64,000 nucleotides of DNA from positions 62,001 to 126,000 of the forward strand of contig JACKDN010000014.1 in NCBI GenBank assembly GCA_020633465.1. The letters run 5' to 3'. The stretch's first letter is position 1. The number at the start of each line of letters is the position of its first letter. The DNA is from Myxococcales bacterium. GTDB lineage: Bacteria > Myxococcota_A > Bradymonadia > UBA7976 > UBA1532. Below, piece after piece: positions 57,415 through 64,000 of this stretch. The notes below the pieces were generated by a model. The model was not told the origin of the DNA. It did not search any database and worked only from the letters and a program-made list of their open reading frames with translations. Made by a program: the position numbers and the translations under genes.

Positions 57415-58197
57415 TCAGTGCGCCTCGGCGTGCTCGTCGTGGTGCTCGATGGCGAGGCCGATGTAGACGACGCTCAGCAGGCAGAACACCAGCGCCTGCA
57501 CGATGCACACGATGGTGCCCAGCACCATGATCGGCACCGGCACCAGCAGCGGCACGAGGCCCAGGAAGATCACCAGCACGCTGTGGTCGCCCACCATGTT
57601 GCCCATGAGACGCAGCGACAGGCTCAGCGGGCGGGCGAGGTGGCTGATGATCTCGATGGGCAGCATCAGGGGCGCCAGCCACCAGACCGGCCCCATGAGG
57701 TGCTTCCAGTGATCCAGGCCGTTGACCTTGGTGCCGTACCAGTGGGTCGCCACGAAGACGATCACCGCGCAGGCCGCCGTCGTCGACAGCGTGTCCGTCG
57801 CCGACAGGAAGCCCGGCACCAGGCCGAACAGGTTCGCGAAGAGGATGAAGAAGGCCAGCGTACCGATCAGCGGCAGGAACTGGCGCGCGGCCTTCTCGCC
57901 CATGATGCCGGCCATCATGCCCAACGCCGCGTCGCAGATGACCTCGACCAGCGCGCGGGCGCCGAACTTGCGGGCCGGGATGACGCCCCCGTCCCCCGCC
58001 TGGGCGATGGCGCCCTTGTAGCGCATGCCCAGCACCACCACGAAGCCCATCACGAACAGGCCCATCACGACGTGGTGCATCGACGGGCTGCTCGCGTGAT
58101 CGGCGCCCAGCCAGCCGTGGCCCATGGCGTGCTGCAGCTTGGTCGTCGCCTCGGACACGCCCGGGATCAGGTGAAACCAGGTCTCGTTGGCTTGCAT
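57415..58197 (-). CDS. atpB: ATP synthase F0 subunit a
   Basis: A 260-residue stator subunit that forms the ion half-channels. Typical features: LFANLFGLVPGFLS, LPIEIISHLARPLSLSLRLMGNMVGDH (the essential Arg in SLRLMGN) and the C-terminal VQALVFCLLSVVYIGLAIEHH. Six transmembrane helices are visible. Its start overlaps the atpI stop by one base (TAATG). The 203-bp gap to atpE holds a weak hairpin (ACCCC / GGGGT, 57305-57318) and no gene. Confidence 0.95.
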   Translation of the reverse strand: MQANETWFHLIPGVSEATTKLQHAMGHGWLGADHASSPSMHHVVMGLFVMGFVVVLGMRYKGAIAQAGDGGVIPARKFGARALVEVICDAALGMMAGIMGEKAARQFLPLIGTLAFFILFANLFGLVPGFLSATDTLSTTAACAVIVFVATHWYGTKVNGLDHWKHLMGPVWWLAPLMLPIEIISHLARPLSLSLRLMGNMVGDHSVLVIFLGLVPLLVPVPIMVLGTIVCIVQALVFCLLSVVYIGLAIEHHDEHAEAH

Positions 58198-58604
58198 TAT
58201 CGCTCCTTCAGGCCGAGCGGCGTCTCGCCGCTCGCGTCGGCCTCGTCGGCGGGCGGGGGCCCGAACAGCGAGCCGGCCACGATGACCAGCACCACCGTCG
58301 AGAAGCCCACCATCAGCGCGACGAGATCCATCGGCACGAACTTGATCAAGGCGAAGACCGCGACCCCCAGCAGCAGGAACTTGCCGAAGAAGGTCACCGT
58401 CGCGGCGGCCCGCCCCTTGGTGGGCCCGGCGACCATCCGCCGCCCCACCCGCACCAGGGCCCACAGGTTGCCGACCGCCAGCAGCGCGCCCGCCGCCACC
58501 CCGAGGGTGACGTCCAGCCGGAGGAAGACCAGGCTGCCCAGCGTGAGCACGATGCCCAGCGCCGCCGTCCGCGTCTTCACCCAGTCGAGCAGCCGCTCAT
58601 CCAT
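58197..58604 (-). CDS. atpI: ATP synthase subunit I-like assembly protein
   Basis: A 135-residue membrane protein of the ATP_synt_I family with four hydrophobic helices (TAALGIVLTLGSLVFLRL, VAAGALLAVGNLWALVRV, FGKFLLLGVAVFALIKF, VGFSTVVLVIVAGSLF). AtpI-type proteins help assemble the c-ring or supply Mg. The start overlaps the atpZ gene end by 8 bases. Its position directly before atpB supports the call. Confidence 0.8.
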   Translation of the reverse strand: MDERLLDWVKTRTAALGIVLTLGSLVFLRLDVTLGVAAGALLAVGNLWALVRVGRRMVAGPTKGRAAATVTFFGKFLLLGVAVFALIKFVPMDLVALMVGFSTVVLVIVAGSLFGPPPADEADASGETPLGLKER

Positions 58605-58842
58605 CGCGTTCCGCGTCCCGCTCCGCCTGCTTCGCGGCCCGCACCAGCGTCATGACGCCGGCCGCGAAGCCCAGGCTGATGCCGCCGACCGCGCCCCACG
58701 GGGCGAAGCCGAACTTGTCTTCCAACCAGTGGCCGACGAAGTAGCCGACGACCACCGAGATGCCGAACTCCAGCCCGACCGAGGCGTAGCGCGCCGCTCG
58801 CCAGACCGAGCGGGTGCGCTCCTCGAGATCGCGCCGGCTCAC
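58597..58842 (-). CDS. atpZ: AtpZ/AtpI-family F0 protein
   Basis: An 81-residue protein with two hydrophobic helices (SVGLEFGISVVVGYFVGHW and GAVGGISLGFAAGVMTLVRA) joined by EDKFGFAPW, the usual AtpZ signature. The GTG at 58842 overlaps the hemL stop (GTGA). It is the first of the atpZ-atpI-atpB-atpE set; the F1 genes and the b/delta subunits are not in the window, so F0 membrane genes are split from the rest, as in other deltaproteobacteria. Confidence 0.85.
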   Translation of the reverse strand: MSRRDLEERTRSVWRAARYASVGLEFGISVVVGYFVGHWLEDKFGFAPWGAVGGISLGFAAGVMTLVRAAKQAERDAERDG

Positions 58843-60125
58843 GCTCCGAGCGCCACCTTCGCGGCGTCCAGGGTGCGCTCCACCTCGTAGGGCCCGTGGG
58901 CCGTCGACACGAAGCAGGCCTCGTAGCCGCTGGGCGGGAAGTACACGCCCTGCTCGAGCAGCGCCCCGTGAAAACGACCGAAGCGGGCGTGGTCGCAGGC
59001 CGCCGCCGTCGCGAAGTCGGTCACCGGGGCGTCGCTGAAGAACACCGTGAACATCGTGCCGACGTGCTGCACCTGCGCCGCGACGCCGGCCTCGGCCGCC
59101 AGCCGCCGCAGGCCCTCGACGATCGTGGCCGTCGTCTCGGCCGCCCCCTCGAACACGCCCGGCTCGGCCAGCAAGCGCAGCGTCTCGAGCCCGGCCGCCG
59201 TCGCCAGCGGGTTCCCGCTCAGCGTGCCGGCCTGGTAGATGGGCCCGTCGGGCGACACCTGCCGCATGTACTCGGCCTTGCCGCCGTACACGCCCACCGG
59301 CAGCCCGCCGCCGACCACCTTGCCGAGGCAGGTCAGGTCCGGGTCGACGCCGAACAGCTGCTGCGCCCCGCCCCGCGCGACGCGGAAGCCGGTCATCACC
59401 TCGTCGAAGATCAGCAGCGCCCCGTGCGCCTTCGTCACCCGCTGCAGCGCCTCGAGGAACGCGGCGCTCGGCGGGATGCAGCCCATGTTGCCGCACACCG
59501 GCTCGAGGATGACGCAGGCGAGCTCGCCGCCCCGCTTCTCGAACAGCGCCTCGAGCCCGGCGACGTCGTTGTAGGCCAGCGTGTGCGTGTGCTGGGCCAG
59601 ATCGGCCGGCACGCCCGGGCTGGTCGGCACGCCGAACGTCGCCAGGCCGCTGCCCGCCTTCACCAGCAAGCTGTCGGCGTGGCCGTGATAGCAGCCCTCG
59701 AACTTCACGATGCCGTCGCGCCCGGTCACCCCGCGCGCCACCCGCAGCGCCGACATGCACGCCTCGGTGCCGCTCGACACCATGCGCATCATCTCGATCG
59801 AGGGGTAGTACCGGCGGACCGCCTCGGCCATGTCGACCTCGGCCGCCGTCGGCGCGCCGAAGCTCGTGCCGCGCCCGGCGGCCGCGCAGATGGCGGCCAC
59901 CACCTGCGGGTGCGCGTGGCCCAGGATGGCCGGCCCCCACGTGCCGCAGTAGTCGACGTAGCGGTGGCCGTCCTCGTCGGTCAGCCAGGCGCCCTGCGCG
60001 CTCTTGATGAAGGGCGGCGTCCCGCCGACCCCCTTGAACGCCCGCACCGGGCTGTTCACCCCGCCCGGCATCAGGCGGGCGGCGCGCTCGAGGAGGTCCT
60101 TGCTGCGGCTCAGATCGTGCGGCAT
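58839..60125 (-). CDS. hemL: Glutamate-1-semialdehyde 2,1-aminomutase
   Basis: A 428-residue PLP enzyme that makes 5-aminolevulinate, the committed precursor of heme, by the C5 route. Motifs: PGGVNSPVRAFKGVGG, YVDYCGTWGPAILGHAHP, MVSSGTEACMSALRVARG, KFEGCYHGHADSLLVKAG, IFDEVMTGFRVARGG and CLGKVVGGGLPVG (Schiff-base Lys). AGGA lies before the ATG at 60125. Placement next to the ATP synthase genes and in the window with a 30-heme cytochrome fits a high heme demand. Its stop is overlapped by atpZ. Confidence 0.96.
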   Translation of the reverse strand: MPHDLSRSKDLLERAARLMPGGVNSPVRAFKGVGGTPPFIKSAQGAWLTDEDGHRYVDYCGTWGPAILGHAHPQVVAAICAAAGRGTSFGAPTAAEVDMAEAVRRYYPSIEMMRMVSSGTEACMSALRVARGVTGRDGIVKFEGCYHGHADSLLVKAGSGLATFGVPTSPGVPADLAQHTHTLAYNDVAGLEALFEKRGGELACVILEPVCGNMGCIPPSAAFLEALQRVTKAHGALLIFDEVMTGFRVARGGAQQLFGVDPDLTCLGKVVGGGLPVGVYGGKAEYMRQVSPDGPIYQAGTLSGNPLATAAGLETLRLLAEPGVFEGAAETTATIVEGLRRLAAEAGVAAQVQHVGTMFTVFFSDAPVTDFATAAACDHARFGRFHGALLEQGVYFPPSGYEACFVSTAHGPYEVERTLDAAKVALGA

Positions 60126-60196
60126 GGGGTTCCTGCTCCGCTCGAGGGCGGCGCTTTGTATCACCGGCCGGGGCCCGGTACAACCCCGGCGGCGCC

Positions 60197-62743
60197 TCAC
60201 TCGGCGTCGCCGCCCTCGTCGGGCTCGGCGTCCGCCTCGATGGACGCGCCGGCCTCGCCCTCGGCGCCCTCGGCCTCGGCGTCGAGGGCGTCCTCGTCGT
60301 CGTCCGCGGTGTAGCGCGCCAGGCCCACGACCCGCTCGTCGTCGCCCAGCGCGATCAGCGTCACGCCCTGCGTGTTGCGCTTGTAGGTCGAGACGTCGCC
60401 GGCGCGCGCCCGGATGATGACGCCGCCGATGGTGACCAGCATGTACTGATCGTCCTCGCCCTCGATGCGCACGATGCCCACCACCGGGCCGTTGCGCTTC
60501 GTGGTCTTGATGTCGATCAGGCCCTTGCCGCCCCGCCGCTGCGACCGGTACTCGGCCAGCGCGGTCCGCTTGCCGAAGCCGTTCTCGGTCACCGTCAGCA
60601 CGGTCACCGCGTCCTCGTCGGTCTCACCGCGGTCGCAGGTGATGCAGCCGACCACGAGGTCGTCGTCGACCAGCGAGATGCCCCGCACGCCGCCGGTGTC
60701 ACGGCCCATCGGCCGCACGTCGTCCTCGTCGAAGCGGATGGCCATGCCGTCGCGCGTGGCCAGCACGATGTCGCTGGTGCCGGTGGTCGACCGCACCGCG
60801 ATCAGGCGGTCGTCCTCGGCCAGCTTGATGGCGATGATGCCGGACGACCGGATGTTGCTGTAGGCCATCAGGTCGGTCTTCTTCACCTGCCCCTGCTCGG
60901 TGGCGAAGAACAGGTAGTGGCCCTCGGTGAACTCGTCGACCGCCAGCACCATCGCCAGCTTCTCGCCGGCCTCGAAGGGCAGCACGTTGATGATCGGCTT
61001 GCCCCGCGCCGTGCGGCTGCCCGCCGGCAGGTGGAACACCCGCTGGCTGAACACGCGGCCGGTGTTGGTGAAGAACAGCATCGTGCTGTGGGTGGACGCC
61101 ACGAACAGGTGCTCGACGAAGTCCGTGTCCTTCGTCGACATGCCGCTCTTGCCGCGCCCGCCCCGCCGCTGCGTGCGGTACTCGCTGACCGGGACGCGCT
61201 TGACGTAGCCCTCGTGGCTGACGGTCACGACCATGTCCTCGACCGGGATCAGATCCTCGAGGTTCAGGTCGGCCGCCGACTCGGTGATCTGCGTCTTGCG
61301 CCCGTCGCCGAACTGCTCGCGCACCGCCAGCAGCTCGGCCTCGATGAGATCGAGCAGCAGCTCCTCGGAGTTGAGGATCGCGCGCAGGCGCGCGATCTCG
61401 GCGCGCACCTGCTCGAGCTCGTTGATGATCTCGTCGCGCTCGAGGGCGGTCAGGCGCCGCAGCCGCATGTCGAGGATGTGCTGCGCCTGCACGTGGCTCA
61501 GCTCGAAGCGCTCCATCAGCGCGGCGCGCGCGATGTCGACGGTCTCGCTGCCGCGGATGATGCGGATGACCTCGTCGATGAAGTCGAGGGCGATCTTCAG
61601 GCCCTCGAGGATGTGCTCGCGCTCCTCGTGCTTCTTCAGCTCGTACCGGCAGCGACGCAGCGTGACGTCGCGGCGGTGCTCGATGAAGTGCTCGAGCACC
61701 TCCTTCAGGTTCAGCACGCGGGGCTCGCCGTGCACGATGGCGAGCATGTTGATGCCGAAGGACGACTGCAGCGGCGTCAGCTTGTACAGCTGGTTCAGCA
61801 CCACCTGCGCCTGCGCGTCGCGCTTCAGCTCGATCACCATCCGCATGCCCTGGCGATCGCTCTCGTCGCGCAGGTCGCTGATGCCCTCGAGGCGCTTGTC
61901 GCGCACCAGCTCGGCGATCTTCTCGAGCAGCTTGGCCTTGTTCACCTGATAGGGCAGCTCGTGCACCACGATGCGCTCGCGGTCGTGCCCCATCTCCTCG
62001 ACGTCGCACACCGCGCGGATGCGGATGACCCCGCGCCCGGTGTGGTAGGCCTCGTGAATGCCGCGCGTGCCGTAGATGATGCCGCCGGTCGGGAAGTCCG
62101 GCCCCGGCACCATCTGCATCAGCTCGTTGATGCTCACCTCGGGCGTGCGCATCACCGCGACGCAGGCGTCGATGATCTCGCGCAGGTTGTGCGGCGGGAT
62201 GTTCGTGGCCATGCCGACCGCGATGCCCGCGCTGCCGTTCACCAGCAGGTTCGGCACCTTGGCCGGCAGCACCAGCGGCTCGCTGCCCGACTCGTCGTAG
62301 GTGGGCCCGAACTCGACGGTGTCCTTGTCGATGTCGGCGAGCATCTCGTGCGTGATGCGCGCCATGCGGACCTCGGTGTACCGCATCGCGGCCGCCGGAT
62401 CCCCGTCGACGCTGCCGAAGTTGCCCTGGCCGTCGACCAGGGTGTAGCGCATCGAGAAGTCCTGGGCGAGGCGCACGATGGCGTCGTAGACCGCCTGGTC
62501 GCCGTGCGGGTGGTACTTGCCGATGCAGTCGCCGACGATGCGCGCCGACTTCTTGTAGGACGAGTTCCAGTTGTTCTTCAGGTCGTGCATCGTGAACAGC
62601 ACCCGTCGGTGCACGGGCTTCAGCCCGTCGCGCACGTCGGGGAGCGCACGCCCGATGATCACGGACATGGCGTAGTCCATGTACGAGGTGCGCATCTCGT
62701 CTTCGATGTTGATCGGAATGAAGGCGCGGCGGGCGGCGTCCAT
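60197..62743 (-). CDS. gyrA: DNA gyrase subunit A
   Basis: An 848-residue type II topoisomerase A subunit. The catalytic Tyr122 (AAAMRYTEVRM) and the KYHPHGD gate motif are intact. The C-terminal beta-pinwheel has QRRGGRG (GyrA box) and a second QRRGGKG, supporting gyrase rather than topoisomerase IV. The quinolone-determining position equal to E. coli Ser83 is Gln83 (HGDQAVYD), while Asp87 is kept. The C-terminus is strongly acidic (about 30 residues of Asp/Glu/Ala). gyrB and dnaA are not adjacent. The 232 bp before it hold several TCCACA-type elements. Confidence 0.97.
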   Translation of the reverse strand: MDAARRAFIPINIEDEMRTSYMDYAMSVIIGRALPDVRDGLKPVHRRVLFTMHDLKNNWNSSYKKSARIVGDCIGKYHPHGDQAVYDAIVRLAQDFSMRYTLVDGQGNFGSVDGDPAAAMRYTEVRMARITHEMLADIDKDTVEFGPTYDESGSEPLVLPAKVPNLLVNGSAGIAVGMATNIPPHNLREIIDACVAVMRTPEVSINELMQMVPGPDFPTGGIIYGTRGIHEAYHTGRGVIRIRAVCDVEEMGHDRERIVVHELPYQVNKAKLLEKIAELVRDKRLEGISDLRDESDRQGMRMVIELKRDAQAQVVLNQLYKLTPLQSSFGINMLAIVHGEPRVLNLKEVLEHFIEHRRDVTLRRCRYELKKHEEREHILEGLKIALDFIDEVIRIIRGSETVDIARAALMERFELSHVQAQHILDMRLRRLTALERDEIINELEQVRAEIARLRAILNSEELLLDLIEAELLAVREQFGDGRKTQITESAADLNLEDLIPVEDMVVTVSHEGYVKRVPVSEYRTQRRGGRGKSGMSTKDTDFVEHLFVASTHSTMLFFTNTGRVFSQRVFHLPAGSRTARGKPIINVLPFEAGEKLAMVLAVDEFTEGHYLFFATEQGQVKKTDLMAYSNIRSSGIIAIKLAEDDRLIAVRSTTGTSDIVLATRDGMAIRFDEDDVRPMGRDTGGVRGISLVDDDLVVGCITCDRGETDEDAVTVLTVTENGFGKRTALAEYRSQRRGGKGLIDIKTTKRNGPVVGIVRIEGEDDQYMLVTIGGVIIRARAGDVSTYKRNTQGVTLIALGDDERVVGLARYTADDDEDALDAEAEGAEGEAGASIEADAEPDEGGDAE

Positions 62744-62759
62744 CGTTCCACCTGAAAGC

Positions 62760-62768
62760 TGTGGAGAA
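62760..62768 (-). promoter_or_regulatory. DnaA-box-like 9-mer upstream of gyrA
   Basis: TGTGGAGAA, one mismatch from TGTGGATAA (the reverse of TTATCCACA). A TTCTCCACA occurs in the opposite orientation at 62837-62845, also one mismatch, and a third TCCACA at 62862-62867. Confidence 0.3.
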
Positions 62769-62918
62769 ACCGCCGTCTTCTACTAGGCGGGCCTCTCAGA
62801 GTCAACGCGCGCGGCACCCGCCCGAACCTGTCGGGCTTCTCCACACTCCTCGTCGACGGATTCCACAACACTGGCAGCCAGAGCGTCGTGAATGACCGCA
62901 AATCGGGCGTCAGAGCGC

Positions 62919-62934
62919 TGGCACGCCCCTTGAT
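62919..62934 (+). promoter_or_regulatory. Sigma54-like -24/-12 element before the ECF sigma gene
   Basis: TGGCACG (62919-62925), four bases, then TTGAT (62930-62934), with the right spacing for GG/GC but GA in place of the -12 GC. Weak. Confidence 0.25.
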
Positions 62935-62975
62935 ATCTGCTCCGGGCGACTCAGCCGAAACGCACCGGAGACGCC

Positions 62976-63566
62976 ATGCCCCTCGACGCCGCCCTCACCC
63001 CCGACCGCTTCGCCGACCTCGCCCTCCCCCACCGCCAGACCTTGTTCGCCGGCGCCGTCCGCCTCACCCGCAACGAGGGCGACGCCGAAGACCTCGTCCA
63101 GGAGACCCTGCTGAAGGGCCTGGCCAACATCGACAAGTTCCAGGTGGGCACCAACATGCGGGCCTGGCTGTTCCGCATCATGACCAACACCTTCATCAAC
63201 GGGTACCGCCGCAAGCGCAAGGAGCGGGAGATCCTCGACCGCGAGGGCAGCCACCTCGGCGCCAGCCGGCTGTACGGCCCCGGCCGCGTGTGGGCGCACC
63301 GCAACCCCGAGGGCGCCTACGTCTCGGGCGCCCTGTCGCGCACCGTCGTCGGCGCCATCGAGCAGGTGCCCGAGAAGTTCCGCGTGGTGGTGCTGCTGGC
63401 CGATCTGATGGACTTCAGCTACGCCGAGATCGCCGAGATCGTCGGCTGCCCGGTGGGCACGGTGATGAGTCGATTGTTCCGGGGGCGCCAGCACCTGCGC
63501 CGGCGGCTCGAGACCTACGCGGTCGAGCACCACATCCTGCCCGCCGCCGTGCCGATGGCCGCCTGA
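62976..63566 (+). CDS. ECF-type RNA polymerase sigma factor
   Basis: A 196-residue sigma70-family factor of the ECF group. Region 2: LFAGAVRLTRNEGDAEDLVQETLLKGLANI, with RAWLFRIMTNTFINGYRRKRK. Region 4: IEQVPEKFRVVVLLADLMDF, AEIAEIVGCPVGTVMSRLFRGRQHLRRRLE. The length is normal. No anti-sigma gene follows; the next gene is on the other strand and encodes an HD-GYP protein. The ATG at 62976 starts the usual short N-terminus. It may be controlled by phosphorylation or proteolysis of an unlinked partner. Confidence 0.93.
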   Translation: MPLDAALTPDRFADLALPHRQTLFAGAVRLTRNEGDAEDLVQETLLKGLANIDKFQVGTNMRAWLFRIMTNTFINGYRRKRKEREILDREGSHLGASRLYGPGRVWAHRNPEGAYVSGALSRTVVGAIEQVPEKFRVVVLLADLMDFSYAEIAEIVGCPVGTVMSRLFRGRQHLRRRLETYAVEHHILPAAVPMAA

Positions 63567-63567
63567 C

Positions 63568-64000
63568 CTAGCGCGGGTAGCTCTCGCCCGCCGCCGCGCG
63601 CGCCTCGCGCCACACCTCGATCGCGATCACGAAGGCCTCCACGCACACCGGATCGAACTGGGTGCCCGAGCAGCGCTTCAGCTCGGCGACGGCGAACTCG
63701 TGGGTCAACGCGCTGCGGTAGGCCCGGTGGCTGGTCATCGCGTCGTAGCTGTCGGCCACCGCCATGATGCGCGCCATGAGCGGAATCTTCAGGCCCTCGA
63801 GGCCCCGCGGGTAGCCCCGCCCGTCGTACCGCTCGTGGTGCCCGCCGATGGCCGGCAGCACCTCGCGGAAGCACGGGATGGGCCCCAGCAGCTCCTCGCC
63901 GTACACCGGGTGCATCTTGAAGCGCTCGTACTCCTCGTCGGTGAGGGGCCCGGGCTTGTTGAGCTCTTCGGTGCGGATCTTCATCTTGCCGATGTCGTGC
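63568..64000 (-). CDS. HD-GYP domain phosphodiesterase (5' end cut)
   Basis: Only the C-terminal 144 residues are in the window. They carry HDIGK at the edge (first metal ligands), HPVYGEELL, HHERYDGRGYPRGLEGLKIPLMARI (the HD-GYP signature) and MAVADSYDAMTSHRAYRSAL. The family hydrolyses cyclic di-GMP or related dinucleotides. The gene ends one base after the ECF sigma gene stop, in convergent orientation. The N-terminal sensory part, if any, lies outside the window. Confidence 0.92.
   Translation of the reverse strand, partial: HDIGKMKIRTEELNKPGPLTDEEYERFKMHPVYGEELLGPIPCFREVLPAIGGHHERYDGRGYPRGLEGLKIPLMARIMAVADSYDAMTSHRAYRSALTHEFAVAELKRCSGTQFDPVCVEAFVIAIEVWREARAAAGESYPR

Overview
The window is about 70% GC and dense in genes on both strands. 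It looks like chromosomal DNA of a Myxococcota-type (deltaproteobacterial-grade) organism, probably an uncultured lineage. The support is the mixture of content: eukaryote-like Ser/Thr kinases with C-terminal membrane anchors, an OmpA protein with thrombospondin type-3 repeats, Cys-rich secreted lipoproteins with CNGxDDDCDG metal-binding motifs, a very large multiheme cytochrome, type IV pilus genes (pilT, pilD), HD-GYP and ECF-sigma signalling, and myo-inositol-phosphate synthase. No rRNA, tRNA, CRISPR array, transposase or prophage was seen. Start codons are often GTG or TTG, and neighbouring genes often overlap by four bases (ATGA, GTGA, TTGA and apparently CTGA).

Layout. 0-13.5 kb: a tandem-domain DsbA/HCCA-isomerase-like protein (cut by the edge), a DegT aminotransferase, a small Tex-like S1 protein, a 205-bp imperfect inverted repeat, inositol-phosphate synthase, a Cys/Gly-rich lipoprotein with a TetR regulator, a RegB-like histidine kinase, a crotonase and the PEP synthase regulator. 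13.5-29.4 kb: two Ser/Thr kinases, glgC, an O-antigen ligase-like protein, glycerate kinase, an AsmA-GT51 fusion, the TSP3-OmpA protein and two related lipoproteins. 29.5-37.2 kb: cinA-thpR-like-recA, then pilT with an outer-membrane protein, and glutamate-cysteine ligase. 37.4-40.6 kb: the translation block rpsB-tsf-pyrH-frr. 40.7-46.3 kb: a three-gene electron-transfer operon encoding a Fe-S/cytochrome b membrane protein with a cyclic-nucleotide-binding-like domain, a 30-heme c-type cytochrome, and an outer-membrane beta-barrel. 46.4-56.8 kb: two Cys-rich lipoproteins, an HTH-receiver protein, an orphan ParA, a membrane glycosyltransferase, pilD and an NtrB-like kinase. 56.9-64 kb: atpE, atpB, atpI, atpZ, hemL and gyrA on the minus strand, an ECF sigma factor, and an HD-GYP protein cut by the edge.

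The most striking system is the 40.7-46.3 kb operon. Its three products could carry electrons from the quinone pool, through a heme wire, to an outer-membrane barrel, in a gene set unlike the classic MtrCAB arrangement. The 4.1-4.35 kb inverted repeat is the most unusual non-coding element.

Three genes (16266-17362, 27002-29400, 51857-54470) are each split by a single frameshift in a G/C run. Single-base consensus errors are the simplest explanation, so these are annotated as full-length genes with the break marked.
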